Assembly: GCA_002319955.1 (NCBI GenBank)
Contig: DCJS01000001.1
Coordinates: forward strand, 2,509 to 33,730
DNA: 31,222 bases
From: Flavobacteriales bacterium UBA1694
Lineage (GTDB): Bacteria; Bacteroidota; Bacteroidia; Flavobacteriales; Weeksellaceae
Reading direction: 5' to 3'
Part shown: in pieces, positions 16,107 through 23,741 of the stretch
Numbering within the stretch: position 1 is the first letter of the stretch
How the letters are laid out: each line of letters begins with the position of its first letter
Made by a program: the position numbers and the translations under genes
Notes under the pieces: model-generated
What the model was told of the DNA's origin: nothing
The model's database searches: none
The model's input: only the letters and a program-made list of their open reading frames with translations

Positions 16107-17285
16107 ATGAAAACGAAAGTTTATTTGGACAATGCAGCCACCACGCCCATCGATGAACGGGTAATTGAATCAATGGTCACGGTAATGCGCGAGAATTACG
16201 GCAATCCCTCCTCAACGCATAGTGTCGGACAGGCCGCTAAATCAATTATTGAAGGCGTGAGACGACAGGTGGCTAAGAATCTAAAAGTGCAGCCCGGCGA
16301 AATCATTTTCACCTCCTGCGGTACAGAATCCAATAACCTAATTATTCAGTCTTGTGTCGCACATTTAGGTGTTGAGCGTATCATTACCTCACCCATGGAA
16401 CACAAATGCGTGGCTGAAGCGGTTCGCGATGCCAAAACGCGAAATGGAGTGGAAGTGGTTTACCTTCGAGCGGATTCAAATGGAGAAATTTCGCCTGAGT
16501 CTGTAGAAAATGCCCTAAAGCAATCCGATAAAAAGACCCTAGTGTCCCTAATGCATGCCAATAATGAAATTGGAAATTTACTGGACCTTGAAACCGTAGG
16601 GGCACTATGCAAAACCTATGGGGCGTATTTTCATTCCGATACGGTACAGACTGTAGCCCATTTAGATTTAGATTTTTCAAAAATAAACATCGATTTTGCC
16701 TCCTGCAGTGCCCATAAATTTCACGGGCCTAAAGGTGTAGGGTTTGCCTACATCAAAAGAACATCGAGACTTAAGCCGATGATCCTTGGGGGAACCCAAG
16801 AACGGGAGCTGAGAGCGGGAACGGAGAACGTTACCGGCATCGTTGGACTAGGCAAAGCTTTAGAGCTTTGTATGGATAATTTGGAACTCTATGCAAGTCA
16901 CATGACCGAAATTAAGCGCTACGCAGTTGAAAAATTGTCTCAGGCCATTCCAGAGGTTAGATTTAACGGCTATTCCGCGGACTTAAATAAAAGTCTTTAC
17001 ACTGTTCTGAGTGTTTTACTCCCTTTTAAAAATCCACTTATCGGACTAGAACTTGATATGAAGGGGATTGCTGTATCCCAAGGGAGCGCCTGTTCCTCTG
17101 GCGCATCAAAACCATCAATGGTCATGATGATGCTTTTAGACGATGAGCAGTTAGAATCCACCACGCCTTTAAGAGTCTCCTTTAGTCACCAGACTACGAC
17201 TGAGGAAATCGATTATTTTGTTGAGGCCTTAACGGGGATATACCAAAGTTCGAAAATAGAAAAAACGAATGTAGAACATAGATGA
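16107..17285 (+). CDS. Cysteine desulfurase (NifS/IscS-like)
   Basis: PLP enzyme that takes sulfur from cysteine for Fe-S clusters and other thio-cofactors. 392 aa from the ATG at 16107; a GTG three codons upstream is the alternative. YLDNAATTP is the N-terminal signature, MEHKCVAEA holds the PLP-stacking His, SAHKFHGPKG contains the Schiff-base Lys204, and GSACSSG contains the catalytic Cys329 on a mobile loop, as in IscS/NifS class I enzymes. There is no adjacent iscU or nifU. It lies 65 nt before trxA, which has its own promoter. Confidence 0.93.
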   Translation: MKTKVYLDNAATTPIDERVIESMVTVMRENYGNPSSTHSVGQAAKSIIEGVRRQVAKNLKVQPGEIIFTSCGTESNNLIIQSCVAHLGVERIITSPMEHKCVAEAVRDAKTRNGVEVVYLRADSNGEISPESVENALKQSDKKTLVSLMHANNEIGNLLDLETVGALCKTYGAYFHSDTVQTVAHLDLDFSKINIDFASCSAHKFHGPKGVGFAYIKRTSRLKPMILGGTQERELRAGTENVTGIVGLGKALELCMDNLELYASHMTEIKRYAVEKLSQAIPEVRFNGYSADLNKSLYTVLSVLLPFKNPLIGLELDMKGIAVSQGSACSSGASKPSMVMMMLLDDEQLESTTPLRVSFSHQTTTEEIDYFVEALTGIYQSSKIEKTNVEHR

Positions 17286-17314
17286 TTCTATGGGTCGAAT
17301 GAGAATAGATTTAG

Positions 17315-17322
17315 TAGTTTTG
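17315..17322 (+). promoter_or_regulatory. Bacteroidota -7 element for trxA
   Basis: TAGTTTTG matches TAnnTTTG and ends 28 nt before the trxA ATG. Confidence 0.6.
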
Positions 17323-17350
17323 TAGTACGAAATAAGAAAATTAAAATATT

Positions 17351-17668
17351 ATGGCATTAGAAATTACAGACAGTTCATTTAAAGATACTGTATTAAACTC
17401 TGACAAACCTGTACTGGTCGATTTTTGGGCTGTATGGTGTGGTCCATGTAGAGTGGTAGGTCCAATTGTTGAAGAAATTGCGACTGAATTCGAAGGAAAG
17501 GCAATCGTAGGTAAAGTTGATGTTGATAACAATCAGCAGGTTTCTGTTGATTATGGAATCCGAAACATACCAACTTTGCTTATCTTCAAAAATGGAGAAG
17601 TCGTTGATAAAATTGTCGGTGTGGCACCAAAAGAGGTGATTGCAGAAAAACTTGCAGCACACTTATAA
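17351..17668 (+). CDS. trxA: Thioredoxin
   Basis: Standard 105-aa thioredoxin for cytoplasmic disulfide reduction. The active site is WCGPC with Cys30 and Cys33. The cis-proline is in IRNIPTLLIFKNGE, and the C-terminal helix is complete. It is preceded by its own promoter element and followed by a terminator, so it appears monocistronic. Confidence 0.98.
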   Translation: MALEITDSSFKDTVLNSDKPVLVDFWAVWCGPCRVVGPIVEEIATEFEGKAIVGKVDVDNNQQVSVDYGIRNIPTLLIFKNGEVVDKIVGVAPKEVIAEKLAAHL

Positions 17669-17689
17669 AAATTAACTGCATTGAAAATG

Positions 17690-17717
17690 AATACCTTCCG
17701 AAATGGAGGGTATTTTT
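17690..17717 (+). terminator. Rho-independent terminator of trxA
   Basis: TACCTTCC (17692-17699) pairs with GGAGGGTA (17705-17712; one wobble), and seven T follow. Confidence 0.85.
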
Positions 17718-17728
17718 TTAACAAATAG

Positions 17729-17759
17729 TTTGCTAAGTACTTTAAAAGTTGTATTTTTG
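17729..17759 (+). promoter_or_regulatory. Promoter of the tRNA-Asp pair (-33 TTTG, -7 TATTTTTG)
   Basis: TTTG (17729-17732) and TATTTTTG (17752-17759) are 19 nt apart, an exact fit to the Bacteroidota housekeeping promoter. The first tRNA starts 36 nt downstream. Confidence 0.85.
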
Positions 17760-17794
17760 CACTCACCAAAAAGAAAGAAGTTCTTTATTTTTTT

Positions 17795-17868
17795 GATCCG
17801 GTAGTTCAGCTGGTTAGAATGCCGCCCTGTCACGGCGGAGGTCGCGGGTTCGAATCCCGTCCGGATCG
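17795..17868 (+). tRNA. tRNA-Asp (anticodon GTC), copy 1
   Basis: 74 nt. The acceptor GATCCGG pairs with CCGGATC, with discriminator G. The D arm is TAGTTCAGCTGGTTAGAATG. The anticodon stem CCGCC/GGCGG holds the loop CTGTCAC (anticodon GTC). The T arm is GCGGG-TTCGAAT-CCCGT. CCA is not encoded. Confidence 0.97.
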
Positions 17869-17898
17869 CAAAGTTTATCAATTACTTTTCAAAAAATT

Positions 17899-17972
17899 GA
17901 TCCGGTAGTTCAGCTGGTTAGAATGCCGCCCTGTCACGGCGGAGGTCGCGGGTTCGAATCCCGTCCGGATCG
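17899..17972 (+). tRNA. tRNA-Asp (anticodon GTC), copy 2
   Basis: Base-for-base identical to copy 1, separated from it by 30 nt, and probably part of one transcript from the promoter at 17729-17759. The accessory island with a tyrosine recombinase starts just downstream, so this copy's 3' end is the likely attachment site. Confidence 0.97.
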
Positions 17973-17995
17973 CATTGCAAGATGCAAATGACAAC

Positions 17996-18031
17996 AAATC
18001 CCACTAAATCGTATGATTTAGTGGGATTTTT
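17996..18031 (+). terminator. Rho-independent terminator of the tRNA-Asp transcript
   Basis: ATCCCACTAAATC (17998-18010) and GATTTAGTGGGAT (18015-18027) form a perfect 13-bp stem with a four-base loop (GTAT), followed by a T tract. Confidence 0.9.
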
Positions 18032-18080
18032 GCTTTTCGGAACAGTCAAAACATTCATTAATTCTCAAATCGTAGGGGAT

Positions 18081-18125
18081 AAATTCGGTTACCCTAAATC
18101 AGCCCGATTCCGGGTAACCGAATTT
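18081..18125. repeat. 14-bp perfect inverted repeat upstream of the integrase
   Basis: AAATTCGGTTACCC (18081-18094) and GGGTAACCGAATTT (18112-18125) are exact reverse complements around a 17-nt spacer, ending in a short T tract (18123-18127). It could be a second terminator or a recombinase/excisionase binding site. It lies about 94 nt before the integrase ATG. Confidence 0.7.
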
Positions 18126-18218
18126 TTCGCAAACAGCCTGTACACCGGGTGTTCAGAGAATGGACATCTTGTGGCGGGAAATTATTTGAAATAATTTTAA
18201 CCCTAAGAAAATAAAGAG

Positions 18219-19457
18219 ATGAATGCAAAAATTTCAATCCTCTTCTACGCGAAGAAGGCCAAGGCGAGCAACAACGGGCTAATCCCGATCTATATGCGGA
18301 TAACCGTGGACGGCAAGAGGCTCGAGATCAGTTCCAAAAGATTCGTGCAAAACGACAAGTGGAACCACGAGCAAAGCCGGATGAAGGGTAACTCGGAGGA
18401 GGCAAGGTCGGTCAACAGCTACCTCGACATCCTGAAGGCAAAAGTTTACGATGCGCAGAAGGAAATTATCCAGGAAAACGAACTGGTGACAACCGAAACC
18501 TTGTGCTGCAAACTTCTGGGTACAGAAAAGCGTGCAAGAATGCTTGTACCGATATTTTTGGACCATAACGACAAGATGGAGAAGCTTGTGGGAAAGCAAT
18601 TTGCTGCAGGAACTTTGGGAAGGTACCGCACCTGCCTGAGCCATACGCAGGAATTTTTGAAATGGAAATATAAGACTCCGGATATCGACATCAAGAAAAT
18701 CGATTTTGCGTTTCTGAATGATTTTGAATTCTTCCTGCGAACCGAAAAATCCTGTAACAATAACTCCGCTGTAAAATATTTGAAGAACTTCGGTAAGATT
18801 ATCAGAATTTGTGTCGCAAATGACTGGCTGCTAAAAGACCCGTTCCTCAATTATAATTCTAAATTTGACGAGGTGACGCGGGTTTATCTGACGGAGGACG
18901 AAATCCAGCGGCTTATGGACAAAGACTTTAAAAACGACAGGCTCTCCTTTGTAAGGGACATTTTTTTGTTCAGCTGCTTTACGGGACTTGCCTATATTGA
19001 TACGCAGCAACTAACCTGGCAGAATGTGAGTGTCGGACTAGATGGAAATAAATGGATTTTCACCAAGCGGCAAAAAACGAAGATAGACTCTAATATCCCA
19101 CTTCTTCCTCAGACCGAGATGATTATTGAGAAATATAAAAATAACATAGTATGCCTTAACACTGGCAAGCTTCTTCCAATGCTTAGCAACCAGAAAATGA
19201 ACGCATACCTGAAAGAGATTGCAGACCTTTGTAAAATAGACAAGGAACTTACCTATCATATTGCACGCCACACTTTTGCAACAACGGTTACATTATCCAA
19301 CGGAGTGCCGATTGAGAGCGTAAGCAAAATGCTTGGGCATAAAAATATAAAGACGACGCAGCATTATGCGAAAATTTTAGATTCAAAAGTGAGCAACGAT
19401 ATGGCGAATCTTAAACTTGTCCTTGCAAATAAGGTCGGACTTCGGAAATTGGCTTGA
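18219..19457 (+). CDS. Tyrosine recombinase/integrase (Bacteroidota IntDOT-like)
   Basis: 412 aa, complete. The N-terminal arm-binding domain (about 1-85) starts ISILFYAKK and includes IPIYMRITVDGKRLEISSKR. The SAM-like core-binding domain is at about 105-205. The catalytic domain (about 220-400) has HIARH (His347, Arg350), LGHKN (His374) and the nucleophile Tyr383 in QHYAKI. The first catalytic Arg position reads CFTGLAYID with Ala258, as in several conjugative-transposon integrases of Bacteroidota. Its 5' half is richer in G+C than the following genes. It is read away from the tRNA-Asp pair, the usual arrangement for tRNA-site integration. No excisionase gene is visible. Confidence 0.93.
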   Translation: MNAKISILFYAKKAKASNNGLIPIYMRITVDGKRLEISSKRFVQNDKWNHEQSRMKGNSEEARSVNSYLDILKAKVYDAQKEIIQENELVTTETLCCKLLGTEKRARMLVPIFLDHNDKMEKLVGKQFAAGTLGRYRTCLSHTQEFLKWKYKTPDIDIKKIDFAFLNDFEFFLRTEKSCNNNSAVKYLKNFGKIIRICVANDWLLKDPFLNYNSKFDEVTRVYLTEDEIQRLMDKDFKNDRLSFVRDIFLFSCFTGLAYIDTQQLTWQNVSVGLDGNKWIFTKRQKTKIDSNIPLLPQTEMIIEKYKNNIVCLNTGKLLPMLSNQKMNAYLKEIADLCKIDKELTYHIARHTFATTVTLSNGVPIESVSKMLGHKNIKTTQHYAKILDSKVSNDMANLKLVLANKVGLRKLA

Positions 19458-19558
19458 TACTTATGATTAGTCCTAAATAATCGATACATATTATTATTTT
19501 AGGTACTTTAGTATATAACACTGTCAATCTAATATCTAATGCGTTATATGTTTTATAT

Positions 19559-19978
19559 ATGAATAAAACTAAATTCGGATCAACTAACATTAAAGAAGCA
19601 ATCATTGAGGCATTGCGATTGGAGTCTCCAGTTCAAGCAGTTCTTAGAATTGCCAATGAAGAAGTACTTGTCAAAGGACAAAAGATAAATAAAGGAGATA
19701 GCATTACTCTTGTTATTGGAAGTGCAAATAGAGATGATTCGTGGAAAACTTATAAAAATCCCAATGAATTTATTATAGGTAGGGATAAAACTCCGCTGTT
19801 AACTTTTGGATATGGTGTTCATGCTTGTATCGGGCAACAATTATCATTTAATGTTGCTCAATATATAATACAAAAATTCCTTTTTAATAAAAATTTTTGT
19901 ATTCAACATGTTGAATGGAACGATGCAATTAGAGGATATAGAAGTATGAATTCAATGAAAACACAATTTATAAAATGA
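19559..19978 (+). pseudogene. Cytochrome P450, C-terminal remnant
   Basis: 139 aa against about 400 for a full bacterial P450. What remains starts just before helix K: E-x-x-R is Glu17..Arg20 (EALR), SANRDD matches the ANRD motif, and the haem loop FGYGVHACIG carries the axial Cys90. The reading frame is open to a normal end, but there is no room upstream (about 100 nt to the integrase stop) for the missing N-terminal two thirds. It cannot be a working monooxygenase as it stands. The TGA stop overlaps the next start (ATGA), showing an ancestral operon. Confidence 0.85.
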
Positions 19979-20571
19979 AAAATGTAATTATGAAAAAAAA
20001 CGTAGGGCTGTTAATTTTTGATGATGTAGAAGTTTTAGACTTCGCAGGTCCATTTGAAGTATTTGCGGTATCATCAGAAATACATGATCATTCTTTATTT
20101 AATACTTTTTTGGTGTCGGAAACGAATGAAGTAGTTAAAGCACTTAATGGAATGCTTGTATTACCAAATTACCATTTTGAAAATGCACCAAAAATTGATA
20201 TACTTATTTTATCAGGAGGCTCTGGCACTCGAATAATTAGTAAAAATGATAATTATTTAAGATGGGTGAAAAAGCAATATCAAAGTTGTGAATATTTATT
20301 AAGTATTTGTTCCGGAGCGAGAATACTGTCAAATCTAGGAATGTTAGAAGGAAAGGAATTTTGTACCCATCAAGAAGTTTATGAAGAAATAACTGAAAAT
20401 ATACCATCATCCATTCCGCAAAAAGAAAAAAGGTTCACACATTTCGATAATGTATACAGTTGTGGAGGTATTACTGCGGGAATAGATTTGTCATTTGAAA
20501 TAGTAAAGAAAATTTGCGGGGATGATGTCTACAATCGTACACTTAAGTATATGGAATACAATATTAAATAA
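19975..20571 (+). CDS. DJ-1/PfpI family protein, isonitrile hydratase-like
   Basis: 198 aa, full length for the family. VGLLIFDDVEVLDFAGPFEVF (split: VGLLIFDDVEVLDF, AGPFEVF) is the N-terminal signature with a conserved Glu. The nucleophile elbow SICSGA contains Cys112, followed by ILSNLGMLEGKEFCTHQ, resembling the G.L.G...T.H segment of isonitrile hydratase and of AraC-type GATase1 domains. There is no helix-turn-helix, so it is not a regulator of the GlxA type. It overlaps the P450 remnant by four nt and is three nt from the N-hydroxylase. A second start at codon 6 (19990) is possible. The substrate is unknown. Confidence 0.8.
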   Translation: MKNVIMKKNVGLLIFDDVEVLDFAGPFEVFAVSSEIHDHSLFNTFLVSETNEVVKALNGMLVLPNYHFENAPKIDILILSGGSGTRIISKNDNYLRWVKKQYQSCEYLLSICSGARILSNLGMLEGKEFCTHQEVYEEITENIPSSIPQKEKRFTHFDNVYSCGGITAGIDLSFEIVKKICGDDVYNRTLKYMEYNIK

Positions 20572-20574
20572 AAA

Positions 20575-20943
20575 ATGATGAATAAAATTAATGATATCAT
20601 TGGTATAGGATTTGGTCCTGCAAATATTGCTGTAGCAATAGCTTTAGAAGAAATGTATTGTGATAAAAGTGTACTCTTTTTTGAAAAAAAACAAAATAGT
20701 TCATGGCAAAATGAACTATTAATTTCAGACTCAGATATTCAAAATCATCCTCTAAGAGATTTAGTAACACCTCGTAACCCTAGAAGCAAATATAGTTTTA
20801 CTAATTTTTTGTTCGAAAAGAGTAGGCTTTATGAATATTTAAATACTGGCTATACATTTCCTTTAAGAATAGAGTATAATCAATATGTTACTTGGGTTGC
20901 AGAACATTTTTCTCATTTAGTTAAATATAATCCTACCAAATAA
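20575..20943 (+). pseudogene. Lysine/ornithine N-hydroxylase, N-terminal remnant
   Basis: 122 aa against roughly 430 for SidA/IucD/PvdA-type flavin monooxygenases. The FAD-binding signature GIGFGPANIAVAIALEE (10-26) is present, as are FFEKKQNSSWQ and the RNPRSKYSFTNFL segment conserved in the family. The NADPH-binding domain and C-terminus are missing: a stop occurs at 20941-20943 and only about 70 nt separate it from trpA. It is probably non-functional. These enzymes hydroxylate amino-acid side-chain amines in siderophore and other natural-product pathways. Confidence 0.85.
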
Positions 20944-21012
20944 ATTCGACCAATGTGTTTGAGTTTTCAAATATTAGAATTAAATATATTACTATCGATT
21001 GAAAAATTTTAC

Positions 21013-21825
21013 TCAGAATTTAGAATCCGAACTGGATAGCAAATTGCATTTTATGCTTTGAATAAAGTCAGTGACTTTCTCTTTCCAGTTTTCGTTTTCC
21101 AGTAGGATTTTAACAAGTGCCGTACCAATAATGCCCCCTGCACTATAGCGAGTTACAGTTTCAAAATCAGCCTTGGTCTGAATGCCGAATCCAATTTGTA
21201 TAGGGTTGGTGAGTTGAAGATCGCTTAGTTTTTGAAAATACGCTTCATTACTTAACTTGTTATTAGATTTCCCCGTTGTGGAGGAACTTGAAACTGCGTA
21301 TAAAAATCCAGAACTTAGAGAGTCTAAATAATGAATTCGATCGGTAGGGGTTTCAGGAGTAATTAGGAATGAAAATTCGAGTTCGTAGGACTTTAAGATC
21401 TTACCATACGATTTTTCAAACTCGAGTGCTGGAAGATCGGGAATGATTAGTCCCTTAACTCCAGAGTCTGCACATTCTTTACAAAAACGTTCAAATCCAA
21501 AACTAAGTACTGGATTGATGTAGCCCATTAAGACGATTGGGATTGTAATGTCCTTTTTTATGGCCTTTAACTGCTCCAATAAGATTGATATAGTCATTCC
21601 ATTTTTGAGTGCCTTCTGATGGGCTTTCTGGATGACTTCGCCATCGGCGACGGGGTCAGAGTAGGGCATTCCGATCTCAACACGATCGGCGCCACAGTCC
21701 TGTAGGAGCTTTAGGAGGTCTCCAGTTGAGTCCAATTGGGGAATTCCTGCAGTAAAATAGAGATTCAACTGTTTCTTTCCAGCGGGTACTGTACTAAGAG
21801 GTGTAGGGGTGTGAGGCGTATTCAT
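21013..21825 (-). CDS. trpA: Tryptophan synthase alpha subunit
   Basis: Cleaves indole-3-glycerol phosphate to indole and glyceraldehyde-3-phosphate. 270 aa. The TIM-barrel signature VEIGMPYSDPVADG holds catalytic Glu50 and Asp57. LLITPETP-type sequence (SFLITPETPTDRIHYLDSL) and the phosphate-binding GFGIQTKADF segment are also present. It is last in the trp operon. Unlike the other junctions, a 97-nt gap with a small hairpin separates it from trpB. No terminator is visible after its stop, where the accessory island begins. Confidence 0.97.
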   Translation of the reverse strand: MNTPHTPTPLSTVPAGKKQLNLYFTAGIPQLDSTGDLLKLLQDCGADRVEIGMPYSDPVADGEVIQKAHQKALKNGMTISILLEQLKAIKKDITIPIVLMGYINPVLSFGFERFCKECADSGVKGLIIPDLPALEFEKSYGKILKSYELEFSFLITPETPTDRIHYLDSLSSGFLYAVSSSSTTGKSNNKLSNEAYFQKLSDLQLTNPIQIGFGIQTKADFETVTRYSAGGIIGTALVKILLENENWKEKVTDFIQSIKCNLLSSSDSKF

Positions 21826-21885
21826 ACTATTATGTTGCTTATCGTTTTCTAAATTCTAAAATTGGACTGAACGCCTGTTTTGGGC

Positions 21886-21907
21886 TCCAATTGCAAGACC
21901 AATTGGA
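21886..21907 (-). repeat. Small intercistronic hairpin between trpB and trpA
   Basis: TCCAATTG (21886-21893) and CAATTGGA (21900-21907) form an 8-bp stem with a six-base loop. No T tract follows, so it is more likely an mRNA structure than a terminator. Confidence 0.4.
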
Positions 21908-21922
21908 TTATGCGTTTACGAA

Positions 21923-23125
21923 CTAGGAAGTGTATTCTTGAGTTTTCATTTGCTCAAGGTAGGTTTCCATGTCTTTGTCTCCTCGTCCTGAGAGGCAAAT
22001 GACGAGTGTATCGGACTCTCGAAAGTTTTCTTTTTTAAGTACTGCTAAGGCATGCGCACTTTCTAAAGCGGGAATGATACCTTCTAGTTTAGTAAGCTCA
22101 AACGCGGCGTCTAATGCTTCTTTATCGGTAATCGGAATAAACTCAGCACGCTTTTCTTTAAAGAGTTGCGCATGAAAAGGACCGATTCCAGGATAGTCGA
22201 GTCCTGCAGAAATCGAATGGGGTTCAATTACTTGGCCATCTGGATCTTGCATTACAAGACTTTTACTTCCATGCAGAACACCTAGTGTTCCGAGCGCCGT
22301 TGTTGCAGCTGATTTTCCTGAGTCGATTCCATGACCTGCCGCTTCGGCAGCAAGCAATCTGACTTTGGGATTGTTCACATAATGGTAGAACGTTCCTGCA
22401 GCATTACTTCCCCCTCCAACGCAGGCGATGAGGTAATCCGGGGAATCCTGGCCAGTTTGCTCTTTCAGTTGCCATTGTATTTCTTCTGAGATCACACTTT
22501 GAAATCGAGCGACAAGGTCTGGGAAAGGATGGGGACCGACTACACTTCCGATGATATAATGGGTTGTTGTTGGATGGTTAATCCAATCCCGCAGGGCTTC
22601 ATTTACGGCATCCTTTAGTGTTTTTGAGCCTGAATGTACGGAGATCACCTGCGCTCCTAGCATGGCCATGCGAGCGACATTAGGCGCTTGTCGAGCCACA
22701 TCAATTGCGCCCATGTACACGATGCATTCCAGCCCAAGTAAGGCGCAGGCTGTGGCGGTTGCCACGCCATGCTGGCCCGCGCCCGTCTCCGCAATAATTC
22801 TTGTTTTTCCTAGCTTTTTAGCAAGAAGCGCTTGTCCTAATGCATTGTTTATCTTATGTGCTCCTGTATGATTGAGATCCTCCCGTTTGAGATACACCTG
22901 GGTTTGGTAGCGTTCACTAAGGTTCTTTGCATAGTACAAGGGCGTTGCGCGTCCAACATAATTTTTAAGCAGGTCTTTGTACTCGTTTTGAAATTCAGGC
23001 GATTCTAGGAGTTCTAGGTAGGTGGTTTTAAGCTGTTCCACATTAGGGTGGAGCATTTCTGGGATGAATGCACCACCATACTCACCATAATAGCCGTTTA
23101 GATCGGGATCTTTATAATTTTTCAT
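21923..23125 (-). CDS. trpB: Tryptophan synthase beta subunit
   Basis: Condenses indole with serine to tryptophan. 400 aa. The start is the ATG at 23123-23125: the sequence then reads MKNYKDPDLNGYYGEYGGAF, the family N-terminus, whereas the 52 extra codons upstream lie inside trpF. The PLP Lys91 is in NHTGAHKINNALGQ, ETGAGQHG is the substrate-carboxylate loop, and CVGGGSNAAG binds the cofactor phosphate. Its start overlaps the 3' end of trpF by 14 nt, pointing to translational coupling. Confidence 0.97.
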   Translation of the reverse strand: MKNYKDPDLNGYYGEYGGAFIPEMLHPNVEQLKTTYLELLESPEFQNEYKDLLKNYVGRATPLYYAKNLSERYQTQVYLKREDLNHTGAHKINNALGQALLAKKLGKTRIIAETGAGQHGVATATACALLGLECIVYMGAIDVARQAPNVARMAMLGAQVISVHSGSKTLKDAVNEALRDWINHPTTTHYIIGSVVGPHPFPDLVARFQSVISEEIQWQLKEQTGQDSPDYLIACVGGGSNAAGTFYHYVNNPKVRLLAAEAAGHGIDSGKSAATTALGTLGVLHGSKSLVMQDPDGQVIEPHSISAGLDYPGIGPFHAQLFKEKRAEFIPITDKEALDAAFELTKLEGIIPALESAHALAVLKKENFRESDTLVICLSGRGDKDMETYLEQMKTQEYTS

Positions 23126-23738
23126 AGAATAGTCTGATTTTATCCAGGTCTTTAATTCCTGGGGAGGTTTCAAATTTTGAATTGATATCAAGAGCAAAAG
23201 GCGAAAGCACCAAAGTGGATACGGAAGGCACGACCTCTGGCGAAATTCCACCACTAAGGAAATAGGGTTTTGGAATATCAAGTTCGTTTAAAAGAGTCCA
23301 GTCAAATGAGGTTCCCGTCCCACCATAATGACTAGAATCGGTGTCGAAGAGAAAGTACTGCACATAGGGATTTGCGTCCCATATTTGCTGTTGAATCGAG
23401 TCTGTGCAACTGCCGATTCGAAGGACTTTTATAATTTTGACACTTTCACTAAGGCGAGTACGAAGTGCCTCACAGAAAGCCGAGGTTTCGTCCCCATGCA
23501 GTTGGATATAATGAAGATTAGCCTTCCTTACTATTTGAAGAATGCCTTCCAGTGTTTCATTGACAAATACGCCAGTTTTTCCCTCGTGCGAAAACGCGGA
23601 GATTGTATGTAGATCCAGTGTTTGGAGTGCATATCGGGGCGAAGAGGAATAGAAAATGAAACCTAAAAAATCTAGTTTCATTTGAATGAGTTCCTCGACT
23701 TGGTCTATGCTTGTTAGGCCACACACTTTTAGTTTCAT
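23112..23738 (-). CDS. trpF: Phosphoribosylanthranilate isomerase
   Basis: Third step after anthranilate: phosphoribosylanthranilate to CdRP. 208 aa. KVCGLTS at the N-terminus contains the catalytic Cys (about residue 6), LHGDET (about 80-85) and YFLSGGISP (about 165-173, phosphate binding) are typical, with a catalytic Asp in FLFDTDSS. It starts three nt after the trpC stop and overlaps trpB. Confidence 0.95.
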   Translation of the reverse strand: MKLKVCGLTSIDQVEELIQMKLDFLGFIFYSSSPRYALQTLDLHTISAFSHEGKTGVFVNETLEGILQIVRKANLHYIQLHGDETSAFCEALRTRLSESVKIIKVLRIGSCTDSIQQQIWDANPYVQYFLFDTDSSHYGGTGTSFDWTLLNELDIPKPYFLSGGISPEVVPSVSTLVLSPFALDINSKFETSPGIKDLDKIRLFYEKL

Positions 23739-23741
23739 GAT

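Larger units (their letters stand above)
17973..21012. mobile_element. Accessory island at tRNA-Asp (integrase plus truncated oxidative genes)
   Basis: About 3 kb between the second tRNA-Asp and the 3' end of trpA. It contains a complete tyrosine recombinase, then a P450 lacking its N-terminal part, an intact DJ-1/PfpI gene and an N-hydroxylase lacking its C-terminal part. Composition changes clearly: one sampled line in the N-hydroxylase is 28% GC against 42% in trpD and 48% in the integrase. No direct repeat of the tRNA 3' end was found at the right side, so the right boundary is approximate and the element looks decayed. Confidence 0.6.

Noticed and set aside
17982..18194. 70-codon ORF upstream of the integrase
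   Set aside because: It runs straight through the tRNA terminator and the 14-bp inverted repeat, so its sequence is explained by those structures. I see no family resemblance.
20944..21012. Search for a direct repeat of the tRNA-Asp 3' end (right att site)
   Set aside because: No copy of the T-arm/acceptor sequence is visible here or in 19458-19558, so an attR could not be assigned.
23126..23281. 52-codon N-terminal extension of trpB
   Set aside because: It lies within trpF in another frame and has no similarity to TrpB; the ATG at 23125 gives the standard N-terminus.
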